Below, piece by piece: positions 45,456 through 53,863 of a stretch of 64,000 nt of DNA. The position numbers and the translations under genes were made by a program. The notes under the pieces are model-generated. The model had not been told where the DNA came from, made no database searches, and saw only the letters and a list, made by a program, of their open reading frames with translations. Source of the DNA: Streptomyces roseochromogenus subsp. oscitans DS 12.976 (GTDB taxonomy: Bacteria; Actinomycetota; Actinomycetes; Streptomycetales; Streptomycetaceae); the NCBI RefSeq assembly GCF_000497445.1, contig NZ_CM002285.1:7755149-7819148 (forward strand), written 5' to 3'. How positions within the stretch are numbered: the stretch's first letter is position 1; each line of letters begins with the position of its first letter.

Positions 45456-46100
45456 ATGCCGTATCTCAACAGCCCGGTCGTGCCGGCCGGAACCCTCGCC
45501 GGCACCGCCCAGCCCACCCTGCCCACCGGCGACGGACTGCTGCTGCGCCCCTGGCGGGCCGAGGACGTGCCCGCCGTGTACGCCGCCTTCCAGGACCCGT
45601 TGATGCACCAGTGGCACATCAGGGCCGCCGACTCCGAGGAAGAGGTCGCCGGCTGGATCACCCAGTGGCAGAACGGCTGGAAGGACGAGCGCGAGGCCCA
45701 GTGGGCCGTCGTGGACGCGGACACCGGCGAACTGCAGGGCCGCGTCGCGCTGCGCGAGATCCTGCTCGGCGACGGCTGTGCCGAGGTCGCGTACTGGACG
45801 GTAGCGCGGGCGCGCGGCCGGGGTGTCGCGGTGCGGGCCACGACCACCCTGTCCCGCTGGGCGTTCGACGAGATCGGCCTCCACCGCCTCGAACTCTCCC
45901 ACGCCACCGCCAACGAGGCCTCCTGCCGCGTGGCCGAGAAGGCAGGCTTCGCGGCGGAGGGCACCAAGCGCAGTGCCCTGCTCCACTCCGACGGCTGGCA
46001 CGACATGCACCTCCACGCCCGCGTGCGCGGCGACTGGGGCGTCACCCAGCGGGTAAGCGCCGCAGGCTCAGCAATCCGCTGGCGCTCGCCGTGCTGGTGA
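45456..46100 (+). CDS. GNAT-family N-acetyltransferase (RimJ/RimL-like)
   Basis: The 214-residue acyl-CoA transferase of the Acetyltransf_3 type shows LLLRPWRAEDVPAVYAAF at the N-terminus, the acetyl-CoA loop ARGRGVAVRATTTLSRWAF and ATANEASCRVAEKAGF near the C-terminus. The last approximately 20 residues (QRVSAAGSAIRWRSPCW) look unrelated to the family and overlap the relic of a PadR gene in another frame, suggesting that a deletion fused the tail. ATG 45456 has GGCAGG ten bases upstream. Confidence 0.87.
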   Translation: MPYLNSPVVPAGTLAGTAQPTLPTGDGLLLRPWRAEDVPAVYAAFQDPLMHQWHIRAADSEEEVAGWITQWQNGWKDEREAQWAVVDADTGELQGRVALREILLGDGCAEVAYWTVARARGRGVAVRATTTLSRWAFDEIGLHRLELSHATANEASCRVAEKAGFAAEGTKRSALLHSDGWHDMHLHARVRGDWGVTQRVSAAGSAIRWRSPCW

Positions 46101-46195
46101 CCCTCTGGCAGAAGCCGATGCATCCGTACGAGAACGCCCAGACCCTGCGCCGCCAGGGCGGGGACACCATCACGAAGATCAACTACGGTTCGCTC
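46067..46195 (+). pseudogene. N-terminal remnant of a PadR-family regulator gene
   Basis: In the frame starting at 46067 the DNA reads LSNPLALAVLVTLWQKPMHP followed by YENAQTLRRQGGDTITKINYGSL, which is the opening helix and beginning of the winged helix of PadR regulators. Similarity stops abruptly at about 46195, directly before the nucleotidase gene. The rest of the domain is missing, so it is a truncated relic. Confidence 0.7.
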
Positions 46196-46241
46196 GGGGC
46201 ACCTTCCGCTCCTGCCAGCGGTCGGTGTGAAGATGTAGCCC

Positions 46242-47180
46242 ATGCCGGCCTACGATCTCGCGAACCGACTCGTCGTCGGTGTCGCCTCCAGTGCCCTGTT
46301 CGATCTGCGGGAGTCGGACGCCGTCTTCCGCGAGCAGGGCGAGGAGGCCTACCGGGCCTACCAGGAGCAGCACCTGGACGACATGCTCCGGCCCGGAGTC
46401 GCGTTCGCGTTCATCCGCAGGCTGCTGTCGCTGAACGACCTCGGCGAGCCGGGCGACCCGCTCGTCGAGGTCATCATCCTCTCCCGCAACGACCCCGACA
46501 CCGGCCTCAGGGTCATGCGCTCGATCCAGGCCCGTGAACTGCCCATCAGCCGGGCCGTGTTCATGCAGGGCAGATCGCCGTACGCGTTCATCACCGCGCT
46601 GAACATGTCCCTCTTCCTGTCCGCGAACGGTGACGACGTCCGCGAGGCGGTCGCCGCCGGTCTGCCGGCCGGGCATGTGCTGGGATCGCCGTACGCGGAC
46701 GACCCCGCCGACCGTGAGCTGCGGATCGCGTTCGACTTCGACGGGGTGCTCGCCGGCGACGCGGCCGAGCAGGTGTACCAGGCCGACGGTCTGGAGGAGT
46801 TCCGCGCGTACGAGGCCCGTAACGCGGCGACCCCGCACGATCCGGGGCCGTTGCGGGACTTCCTCGCCGGGGTGAACCGGATACAGCGGCGGGAGGAGGA
46901 GCGGCGCGCGAGCGATCCGGACTACCCCAGCCGCGTGCACGTCTCGCTGGTGACCGCGCGCAACGCGCCGGCCCACGAACGGGCCGTGCGCAGCCTCAAG
47001 CAGTGGGGCGTGCGGGTCAACGGCGCCTTCTTCCTCGGTGGCATAGAGAAGGGCGCGGTCCTGAAGGTGCTCAGACCGCACATCTTCTTCGACGACCAGG
47101 TGACCCACCTGGAGAGCGCGTCGCGGACCACGCCCAGCGTGCACATCCCCTTCGGCAAGATCAACGAGACGGCACCCTGA
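46242..47180 (+). CDS. 5'-nucleotidase, cytosolic IA-type family
   Basis: The 312-residue protein matches the 5_nucleotid (cN-I) family, with the HAD-like motif LRIAFDFDGVLAGDAAEQVY (about residues 163-182; nucleophile and acid/base Asp), VSLVTARNAPAHERAVRSL and HIFFDDQVTHLESA. It likely dephosphorylates nucleoside monophosphates. ATG 46242 starts with PAYDLANRLVVGVASSALFD, the family N-terminus. Its 3' end is part of a 20-base direct duplication. It is convergent with the siderophore-interacting protein gene. Confidence 0.88.
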   Translation: MPAYDLANRLVVGVASSALFDLRESDAVFREQGEEAYRAYQEQHLDDMLRPGVAFAFIRRLLSLNDLGEPGDPLVEVIILSRNDPDTGLRVMRSIQARELPISRAVFMQGRSPYAFITALNMSLFLSANGDDVREAVAAGLPAGHVLGSPYADDPADRELRIAFDFDGVLAGDAAEQVYQADGLEEFRAYEARNAATPHDPGPLRDFLAGVNRIQRREEERRASDPDYPSRVHVSLVTARNAPAHERAVRSLKQWGVRVNGAFFLGGIEKGAVLKVLRPHIFFDDQVTHLESASRTTPSVHIPFGKINETAP

Positions 47181-47214
47181 GTGACGAGACGGCACCGCTG
47201 AGCGCGGACCGCTC

Positions 47215-48063
47215 TCATGCAGCTGCCGTGTCGCCCTCCTGCTCGGCCTCGATACGGGCGTTCCAGTCCCGCTTGGAGGCCTGCCAGCCGTCCTCGTCGT
47301 GGCCCAGGCGCCAGTAGCCGGAGATCGACAGGTCCTCGCGCGGGATGGCGCGCTCGATCCGCAGCAGCCGGCGCAGCTCCTTCACGCAGCCCGCCTCGCC
47401 GTGCACGAACGCGTGCACCCGGCCCTCGGGGAACTCCAGGGCGCGGACGGCCTCCACCAGTGCCTCGCCGACCGGCCGGTCCCCGCGGTGCAGCCAGACG
47501 ATCTCCACATCGGAGTCGATCTTCTGCTCCTCCTCGGGTCCGGACACCTCAATGAAGACGCGGGCGCGGGCGCCGGCGGGCAGCGCCTCCAGGGACCGCG
47601 CGATCGCGGGCAGCGCGCTCTCGTCCCCGGCGAGCAGATGCCAGTCGGCCGCCGGGTCGGGGGCGTAGGCGCCGCCGGGGCCCATGAAGCGCACCGTCTC
47701 ACCCGGCTGCACGCGGGCGGCCCACGGGCCGGCCAGGCCCTCGTCGCCGTGGACGACGAAGTCCAGGGTCAGCTCCCGCTGTTCGGGATCCCAGTCGCGC
47801 ACGGTGTACGTCCGGGTCACCGGCCACTGCTGCCGCGGGAACTCCCCTCGGATCCGCTCCAGATCGAAGGGCTCCGGGTAGGTCACGCCCGCGGGGCCGA
47901 AGAGCAGTTTCACGTAGTGGTCGGTGCAGGTGTCCGCCGCGAAGTCGGCCAGGCCCTCGCCGCCGAGCACCACGCGCCGCATGTGCGGGGTCAGCCGCTC
48001 GGTGCGGAGCACCTGGGCGGTGCGGGCCTTGCGCGGCTTTCGTCCCGGACGCTCTGCCATCAC
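47215..48063 (-). CDS. siderophore-interacting protein (FAD/NAD(P)H ferric-siderophore reductase family)
   Basis: The 282-residue SIP-family flavoprotein has FAD-binding motif TRTYTVRDWDP (RxYT) in the N-terminal barrel (about residues 80-90), the LLAGDESALPAIARSLEALP nucleotide loop, and the C-terminal SIP helix ending GYWRLGHDEDGW. It releases iron from imported siderophores in the cytosol. ATG 48063 has GGAGG upstream. A typical iron box lies directly upstream, so iron-dependent repression by a DtxR/DmdR regulator is expected. Confidence 0.93.
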   Translation of the reverse strand: MMAERPGRKPRKARTAQVLRTERLTPHMRRVVLGGEGLADFAADTCTDHYVKLLFGPAGVTYPEPFDLERIRGEFPRQQWPVTRTYTVRDWDPEQRELTLDFVVHGDEGLAGPWAARVQPGETVRFMGPGGAYAPDPAADWHLLAGDESALPAIARSLEALPAGARARVFIEVSGPEEEQKIDSDVEIVWLHRGDRPVGEALVEAVRALEFPEGRVHAFVHGEAGCVKELRRLLRIERAIPREDLSISGYWRLGHDEDGWQASKRDWNARIEAEQEGDTAAA

Positions 48064-48080
48064 GACCTCCTGCAGATTGG

Positions 48081-48099
48081 TTAGGTTTACCTAAGCTAG
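48081..48099. promoter_or_regulatory. iron box (DmdR/IdeR-type operator)
   Basis: TTAGGTTTACCTAAGCTAG is part of a palindrome (TTAGG-TTTA-CCTAA) that matches the 19-bp DtxR/IdeR/DmdR consensus at most positions. It sits 18 bases upstream of the siderophore-interacting protein start. Confidence 0.75.
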
Positions 48100-48165
48100 C
48101 ATCTCGCCTCTACGCAACACCGCCTTCCTGAGAGCTGGATGAGGCCTTTTGCCGGAAAATTCCAG

Positions 48166-49092
48166 TCAAGGCCGGGCGGCGAGCGTGGTCAGCAGCCGCT
48201 GCAGGGAGCCGCCGAGCCCCCATCGCCCGGCCAGCTGCTCCAGGGCCGCCGGATCGCGCGGGGTGTGCGGCAGGGCCGTGCCGACGTCCGGCAGCGGTAC
48301 GTCGTCGGCCACCCGGACCACCTTCGGGGCGACCGCCACATACGGCCGGGCCTCGTCCAGCCGCTTGCGCTGCGACGGCGTGAGCTTCGCCGCCGGGTCG
48401 TCCACCGCCGCCATGATCCCGGCCAGGTCACCGAACTCGGCGAGCAGCTTGGCGGCTGTCTTCTCGCCGATCCCGGCCACGCCCGGCAGACCGTCGCTCG
48501 GATCGCCGCGCAGCAGCGCCAGATCCGCGTACCCCCGCCCGTCCACGCCGTACTTCTCGCGCAGCACCGCCTCGTCGGTCAGCTGCAGCGTGCCGACGCC
48601 CTTCAGCGGGTACAGCACCCGGATCCCACGGGCGTCGTCCACCAGCTGGTACAGATCGCGGTCGCCGGTGACGATGTCCACCGGACCCTTGGCGCGCGCG
48701 GTGAACGTGCCGATCACGTCGTCCGCCTCGTACGGCTCGACGCCCACGCGCGCGATGCCGAGTGCGTCGAGGACGGCCTCGATGACGGGCACCTGCGGGG
48801 AGAGGGTGTCGGGCACCTCCTCCTCGTCCGGGGCGCCCTCGTGCTCCTCGGCGACCCGGTGCGCCTTGTAGGTGGGGATGAGGTCCACCCGCCACTGCGG
48901 CCGCCAGTCGGCGTCCATGCAGGCCACCAGCTGCTCCGGCCGGTGGTCCTTGACCAGCCGGTCGATGAAGTCCAGCAGCCCGCGCACGGCGTTCACCGGC
49001 GTGCCGTCCGGTGCCTTCACCGAGTCCGGCACGCCGAAATAGGCGCGGAAGTACAGCGATGCGGTGTCGAGAAGCATGAGTCGTCCGGTCAC
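48166..49092 (-). CDS. 5'-3' exonuclease (polymerase I N-domain/FEN-like, ExoIX type)
   Basis: The 308-residue stand-alone FEN-type nuclease has metal-binding acidic motifs LMLLDTASLYFRAY, ACMDADWRPQWR, EADDVIGT and VTGDRDLYQLV, and the helix-hairpin-helix SDGLPGVAGIGEKTAAKLL. It lacks polymerase sequence. It probably processes flaps or RNA primers alongside the full PolA. GTG 49092 (VTGRLMLLD) is chosen; ATG 49077 is possible, and the frame to 49176 has no support. The ribosome site is weak. Confidence 0.9.
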   Translation of the reverse strand: MTGRLMLLDTASLYFRAYFGVPDSVKAPDGTPVNAVRGLLDFIDRLVKDHRPEQLVACMDADWRPQWRVDLIPTYKAHRVAEEHEGAPDEEEVPDTLSPQVPVIEAVLDALGIARVGVEPYEADDVIGTFTARAKGPVDIVTGDRDLYQLVDDARGIRVLYPLKGVGTLQLTDEAVLREKYGVDGRGYADLALLRGDPSDGLPGVAGIGEKTAAKLLAEFGDLAGIMAAVDDPAAKLTPSQRKRLDEARPYVAVAPKVVRVADDVPLPDVGTALPHTPRDPAALEQLAGRWGLGGSLQRLLTTLAARP

Positions 49093-49293
49093 GCTCGCAT
49101 CATGCCGCACGGCACTGACAGCCACCCTTCCGCCCGGAACGCGTTGCGCGATACGCATCGCCGTGAGCCCGGCCACTGAGCGGTTTGCCTCCGCTTGACC
49201 TGGGCAGGCGCCGCCACGGAGCGCGGGAGGTTGCTCTTTTCAACTGTTGGCGACTCTTCGTCTCCTGTTCTGTTCCCGAGACGAGAGGCACGC

Positions 49294-50370
49294 GTGCAAC
49301 CGAGGCTTGAGACCGAGCACCTGTTCAAAGTGTTCGGCAGACGACCGGACGACTCGGTGCGGCGCCTGCGGCAGGGCGCCGACCGGGAGGAGCTGCGCGC
49401 CGACGGCACCACCGCCGCCGTGATCGACGCCTCCTTCCGCGTCGAGGCGGGTGAGATCTTCGTCGTCATGGGCCTGTCGGGCTCCGGCAAGTCCACCCTG
49501 CTGCGCACGCTCAACGGCCTGCTGGAGCCGACCGCGGGCAGCGTCCGCTTCGACGGCCAGGATCTGACCGAGCTGACCGCCCGCGAACTGCGCGAGCTGC
49601 GCTCGAAGAAGATCAGCATGGTGTTCCAGCACTTCGCGCTGTTCCCGCACCGCAGTGTCCGCGACAACGCCGCCTACGGCCTCTTTGTGCAGGGCGTGCC
49701 CCGCGCCGAGCGCGAGCGCCGCGCCGAAGAGGCGCTCGCCCTGTGCGGACTCGCGGGCTGGGAGGACTCCTGGCCCGACGAGCTGTCCGGCGGCATGCAG
49801 CAGCGCGTCGGCCTCGCCCGCGCCCTCGCCACCGACGCCGACCTGCTCCTCATGGACGAGTCCTTCAGCGCCCTCGACCCGCTGATCCGCCGCGACATGC
49901 AGGACCAGCTGCTGGAGCTGCAGAAGACCCTGAAGAAGACCATCGTCTTCATCACCCACGACCTCAACGAGGCCATGCGCCTCGGCGACCGCATCGCCGT
50001 CATGCGCGACGGCCGCATCGTGCAGACCGGCACCGCCGAGGACATCCTGCTGCGCCCCGCGAACGACTACGTCGCCTCCTTCATCCAGGACGTCGACCGC
50101 TCCCGCGTGCTGACGGCGGGCGCCCTCATGGACACCTCGGTCACCAGCGACGCCCCCCTCTGCGGCTGCGAGACCGCGACCCGCGACACACCGTTCACGG
50201 AACTGTGCGCGATCAGCGCCCGGCTCTCGCACCGCGTCTCGGTCGTGGACGAGGCGAACAGGGTCATCGGCGTCGTTCCCAGGCAGCGGGTGGTCGGCTT
50301 CCTCGGCGACGAGACGGCCGATCCCGCGCCCTGCGACAACCCGGACGGGAAGGTGATCGCCCGTGCCTAG
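49294..50370 (+). CDS. glycine betaine/proline ABC transporter ATP-binding protein
   Basis: The 358-residue ATPase of the ProV/OpuAA type has Walker A MGLSGSGKSTLL (about residues 62-73), signature LSGGMQQRVGLARAL, Walker B DLLLMDE and the family-specific QHFALFPHRSV. A C-terminal regulatory region (HRVSVVDEANRVIGVVPR) resembles a single CBS motif. It energises import of compatible solutes for osmoprotection. GTG 49294 with GAGAGG upstream is preferred to longer frames. It overlaps the next gene by 8 bases. Confidence 0.93.
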   Translation: MQPRLETEHLFKVFGRRPDDSVRRLRQGADREELRADGTTAAVIDASFRVEAGEIFVVMGLSGSGKSTLLRTLNGLLEPTAGSVRFDGQDLTELTARELRELRSKKISMVFQHFALFPHRSVRDNAAYGLFVQGVPRAERERRAEEALALCGLAGWEDSWPDELSGGMQQRVGLARALATDADLLLMDESFSALDPLIRRDMQDQLLELQKTLKKTIVFITHDLNEAMRLGDRIAVMRDGRIVQTGTAEDILLRPANDYVASFIQDVDRSRVLTAGALMDTSVTSDAPLCGCETATRDTPFTELCAISARLSHRVSVVDEANRVIGVVPRQRVVGFLGDETADPAPCDNPDGKVIARA

Positions 50371-52177
50371 GATCCACCTCGGCGACTGGGTCGACTCCGG
50401 CGTCAACTGGCTGGTCGGCCACCTCTCCTGGCTCTTCGACGCCGTCAAGACCGTCATGGAGGGCATGTACAACGGCATCGACGCCGTGCTCAGCGCCCCC
50501 GCGCCGCTGCTGATGGCCGGCATCCTCGCCGTCATCGCCTGGTGGCTGCGCGGCCTCATCGCAGGCGTCCTCGCCTTCGCCGGATTCGCGCTGGTCGACT
50601 CGCTCGACCTGTGGGACCGGGCGATGTCCACGCTCGCCCTGGTCCTGGTGGCGACCGTGATCGCGCTGGTGATCTCCCTCCCGCTGGGCATCTGGGCGGC
50701 CCGCTCCAAGGCCGTCAGCGCGGCCGTACGACCCGTCCTGGACCTGCTCCAGACGATGCCGTCGATGGTCCTGCTGATCCCGGCCATGCTCTTCTTCGGC
50801 CTCGGCACCGCCGCCGGTGTCGTCGCCACCCTGATCTTCGCGCTCGCCCCCGGCGTCCGCATGACCGAGCTGGGCATCCGCCAGGTCGACGCCGAACTGG
50901 TCGAGGCCGCCGAGGCGTTCGGCACCACCCCGCGGGACATCCTGTGGCGCGTCCAGCTGCCGCTCGCCCTGCCGACCATCATGGCCGGCGTCAACCAGGT
51001 GATCATGCTCGGCCTGTCCATGGTCGTCATCGCCGGCATGGTCGGCACCGGCGGCCTCGGCGGCGCCGTGAACGAGGCCATCGGCCAGCTCGACATCGGC
51101 TACGGCTTCGAGGCGGGCGTCGGCATCGTCGTCCTCGCCATCTACCTGGACCGGATCACCGGCGCGCTCGGCACCCAGCTCTCCCCGCTGGGCCGCAGGG
51201 CCGCCGCCAAGGCGCCCACGCGCGCGTGGACGTACCGGCCGCGCCCGGCCGTCGCCGTCATCGGCGTCGTCGTCCTCGCGCTCGTGGCGGGCGGAATGGG
51301 GATCTTCGGCTCCTCCAACGGCACCTCCGAGGCCTCCGGCACCGACGTCGGCAAGGGCAAGGAGATCAACATCGGCTACATCCCCTGGGACGAGGGCATC
51401 GCCTCGACCTTCCTCTGGAAGGAGATCCTGGAGGAGCGCGGCTTCAAGGTCACCACCACCCAGTACGCGGCCGGCCCCCTCTACACCGGCCTCGCCACCG
51501 GCCAGATCGACTTCGAGACCGACTCCTGGCTGCCCACCACCCACGCCGAGTACTGGAAGAAGTACGGCAAGCAGCTCGACGACCTCGGCCCGTGGTTCGG
51601 CCCCACCTCCCTGGAGCTGACCGTCCCGTCGTACGTGAAGGACGTGAACTCCCTGGCGGACCTGAAGGCGCACGCCTCCGAGTTCGGCGGGAAGATCGTC
51701 GGCATCGAGCCCAGCGCGGGTGAGATGGGCCTGCTCAAGAGCAAGGTCCTCAAGGCGTACGGCCTGGACGGCACGTATCAGGTGATCGACGGCTCCACCC
51801 CGGCCATGCTCGCCGAGCTCCAGCGTGCCTATGCCAAGAAGGAGCCGGTCGTCGTCACCCTGTGGTCCCCGCACTGGGCCTACAGCGACTACGACCTGAA
51901 GAAGCTCAAGGACCCCGAGGGCGCCTGGGGCAAGGGCGACGGCGTGCACACCCTCGCCCGCAAGGGCTTCGCCGGCGACAACCCGCAGGTCGGCAAGTGG
52001 CTGAAGAGCTTCTCCATGACCGAGCAGCAGCTCACGGACCTGGAGTCGCAGATCCAGAAGGCGGCCAAGGGCAAGGAGCAGGACGCCGTCCGCGGCTGGC
52101 TGCGCAAGCACCCCGGCCTGGTCGACAAGTGGGCCCCGGTCGCCAAGGACGACGCCCAGCGCCAGGCGGCCGGGTGA
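50363..52177 (+). CDS. glycine betaine/proline ABC transporter, permease fused to substrate-binding domain
   Basis: The 604-residue fusion has residues about 1-300 forming a ProW/OpuAB permease with several helices and the EAA loop VEAAEAFGTTPRDILWRVQL. One further membrane helix (VAVIGVVVLALVAGG, about 300) links to a C-terminal OpuAC ligand-binding domain (INIGYIPWDEGIASTFLWKE onwards, about 335-600) on the outer face. Trp/Tyr residues for betaine binding are present (DSWLPTTHAEYW). GTG 50363 overlaps the ATPase gene. Two genes thus encode a whole importer. Confidence 0.93.
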   Translation: MPRIHLGDWVDSGVNWLVGHLSWLFDAVKTVMEGMYNGIDAVLSAPAPLLMAGILAVIAWWLRGLIAGVLAFAGFALVDSLDLWDRAMSTLALVLVATVIALVISLPLGIWAARSKAVSAAVRPVLDLLQTMPSMVLLIPAMLFFGLGTAAGVVATLIFALAPGVRMTELGIRQVDAELVEAAEAFGTTPRDILWRVQLPLALPTIMAGVNQVIMLGLSMVVIAGMVGTGGLGGAVNEAIGQLDIGYGFEAGVGIVVLAIYLDRITGALGTQLSPLGRRAAAKAPTRAWTYRPRPAVAVIGVVVLALVAGGMGIFGSSNGTSEASGTDVGKGKEINIGYIPWDEGIASTFLWKEILEERGFKVTTTQYAAGPLYTGLATGQIDFETDSWLPTTHAEYWKKYGKQLDDLGPWFGPTSLELTVPSYVKDVNSLADLKAHASEFGGKIVGIEPSAGEMGLLKSKVLKAYGLDGTYQVIDGSTPAMLAELQRAYAKKEPVVVTLWSPHWAYSDYDLKKLKDPEGAWGKGDGVHTLARKGFAGDNPQVGKWLKSFSMTEQQLTDLESQIQKAAKGKEQDAVRGWLRKHPGLVDKWAPVAKDDAQRQAAG

Positions 52178-52200
52178 CCTGACCTTCCCGGACCGCCCCC

Positions 52201-52255
52201 CGAGGGGCGGGCTGCGCCGGACGCCACCGAGCGCCCGGCGGCGGCCCGCCCCTCG
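52201..52255 (+). terminator. large hairpin terminator behind the betaine ABC genes
   Basis: CGAGGGGCGGGC and GCCCGCCCCTCG form a perfect 12-bp outer stem, with GCCGG/CCGGC able to pair inside. It starts 24 bases after the stop. The 319 bases from 52256 to 52574 hold no gene; CGTAGGGT near 52486 is the best -10-like element for the next gene. Confidence 0.6.
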
Positions 52256-52574
52256 CGGCGTCTTGAGGCCTGTGTCTGTACGGCAAGAATCCGGCCAACC
52301 ACGTTCCGTGATGACCGTTGGCCCTCGCCTGGGTGCCTGGCCCAGCTGATCGGCATATTCACCCCTGCCCAGGCGTGCGTCCCGGGAGGGCCCGGACCCC
52401 CGTCACACTGGCGCGAACCGTGAGGTTGGGGGCTCGGCGGCATGTCGGGGATGTGTCAGGCACGTGAAACGGTTTGCCGAACATGCGTAGGGTGCAGAGA
52501 AGTCATCAGGAGGCGGCTGCCCCGACCCGGGCACCCGTACAGCGGCACTACGAGCGAGGGAGGGAGCCGGAGCG

Positions 52575-53144
52575 ATGGGCGACCACAAAGAGCAGCCTGT
52601 GCGGGTGGGCGCGGCCGTCCGGCGGCGCCGCCGCGCCCTGGAGCTGACGCTCGCCGTCGTGGCCGAGCGCACCGGTCTCTCGGTGCCCTTCCTCAGCCAG
52701 GTCGAGAACGACCGGGCCCGCCCCAGCCGCAGCTCGCTGGAGAAGCTCGCCGACGCCCTGCGCACCACGGCCGTCGAACTCCTCGCCGCCGCCGACCCGG
52801 CGGCCAGCGTCGACGTCGTGCGTGCCGACCCGGCCGCCGAGGACGACTTCGCGCCGCGCACCCGCTCCCTGGTGCGCGGCCACCACCAGCTGCACGCCTC
52901 CGAGTTCACCGGCGACCACGACGCCGGCCGCGAGTTCCAGCACCGCAACGACGAGCTGATGTACGTCGCCCACGGCGCGGTGGAGATCGAGGCCGAGGGC
53001 CGCGCATATCGCCTCGGCCGAGGCGACACCCTGTATCTGACCGGTGGGGTCCGGCATCGCTGGCGCGCGACGGTCCCGGACACACGGGTCATCGTGGTGG
53101 CGGTGGCCGAACACATCGAAGCGGTCCAGGACCGGTCCCGTTAG
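52575..53144 (+). CDS. XRE-type transcriptional regulator with C-terminal cupin domain
   Basis: The 189-residue protein has a helix-turn-helix (VRRRRRALELTLAVVAERTG then SVPFLSQVENDRARPS, residues about 12-50) and a cupin sensor domain (EFQHRNDELMYVAHGAVEIE and RLGRGDTLYLTGGVRHRW). Such regulators bind small metabolites or metals in the cupin. ATG 52575 has GGGAGCCGGAG upstream. Its stop TAG shares a G with the start of the next gene, so the two are translationally coupled. Confidence 0.9.
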   Translation: MGDHKEQPVRVGAAVRRRRRALELTLAVVAERTGLSVPFLSQVENDRARPSRSSLEKLADALRTTAVELLAAADPAASVDVVRADPAAEDDFAPRTRSLVRGHHQLHASEFTGDHDAGREFQHRNDELMYVAHGAVEIEAEGRAYRLGRGDTLYLTGGVRHRWRATVPDTRVIVVAVAEHIEAVQDRSR

Positions 53145-53863
53145 TGCGGGTCGTCTCCCTCGTACCGTCCCTCACCGAGGCCGTCGCCGTGACGCTCCCC
53201 GGAGTCCTCGTCGGCGCCACCGACTGGTGCACGCACCCGGCGGACCTGGACGTCACCCGGATCGGCGGCACCAAGAACCCGGACACCGAGCGGATCCGTG
53301 CCCTCGCTCCCGATCTGGTGATCGCCAACGAGGAGGAGAACCGCGCCCCTGACCTCGATGCCCTGCGCGCCGCGGGGCTTTCGGTGCTGGTCACCGAGGT
53401 GCGCAGGGTGCCGCAGGCGTTCGCCGAGCTGGAGCGGGTGCTCAGGGCCTGCGGTGCGCGGGGACGGCCGGGCTGGCTGGCGGAGGCGGAGGAGGCCTGG
53501 GCGGCGCTGCCGCGGCCGGAGGGCCGTACGACGGCGGTCGTGCCGATCTGGCGGCGGCCCTGGATGGTCCTCGGCCGGGACACCTTCGCCGGTGACGTCC
53601 TGGCCCGGCTCGGCGTCGACCACCTGTACACCGGCCACCCCGAGCGCTACCCCCGTATCCCGCTGGAGGAGCTGCGCGCGGCCGCCCCGGACCTGGTGGT
53701 CCTCCCCGACGAGCCCTACCGTTTCACCGCCGACGACGGCCCGGAGGCCTTCCCGGGCCTGCCCTGTGCCCTGGTCAGCGGCCGGCACCTGACCTGGTAC
53801 GGCCCGTCGCTGAGGGAAGCGCCACGAATGCTGGCCGAGGCGCTGCGAGCAGCTCGCCGCTGA
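53144..53863 (+). CDS. BtuF-like helical-backbone metal receptor protein without signal peptide
   Basis: The 239-residue protein is of the periplasmic-binding TroA/BtuF superfamily: MRVVSLVPSLTEAV, the IGGTKNPDTERIRALAPDLVIA strand-helix, and DVLARLGVDHLY are clear. It lacks any signal peptide or lipobox and has no transporter genes nearby, so it is probably cytosolic, like other cobalamin-binding-protein homologues of unknown job. GTG 53144 begins inside the stop of the cupin regulator gene. Its last 89 bases overlap the 3' end of the convergent transporter gene. Confidence 0.85.
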   Translation: MRVVSLVPSLTEAVAVTLPGVLVGATDWCTHPADLDVTRIGGTKNPDTERIRALAPDLVIANEEENRAPDLDALRAAGLSVLVTEVRRVPQAFAELERVLRACGARGRPGWLAEAEEAWAALPRPEGRTTAVVPIWRRPWMVLGRDTFAGDVLARLGVDHLYTGHPERYPRIPLEELRAAAPDLVVLPDEPYRFTADDGPEAFPGLPCALVSGRHLTWYGPSLREAPRMLAEALRAARR

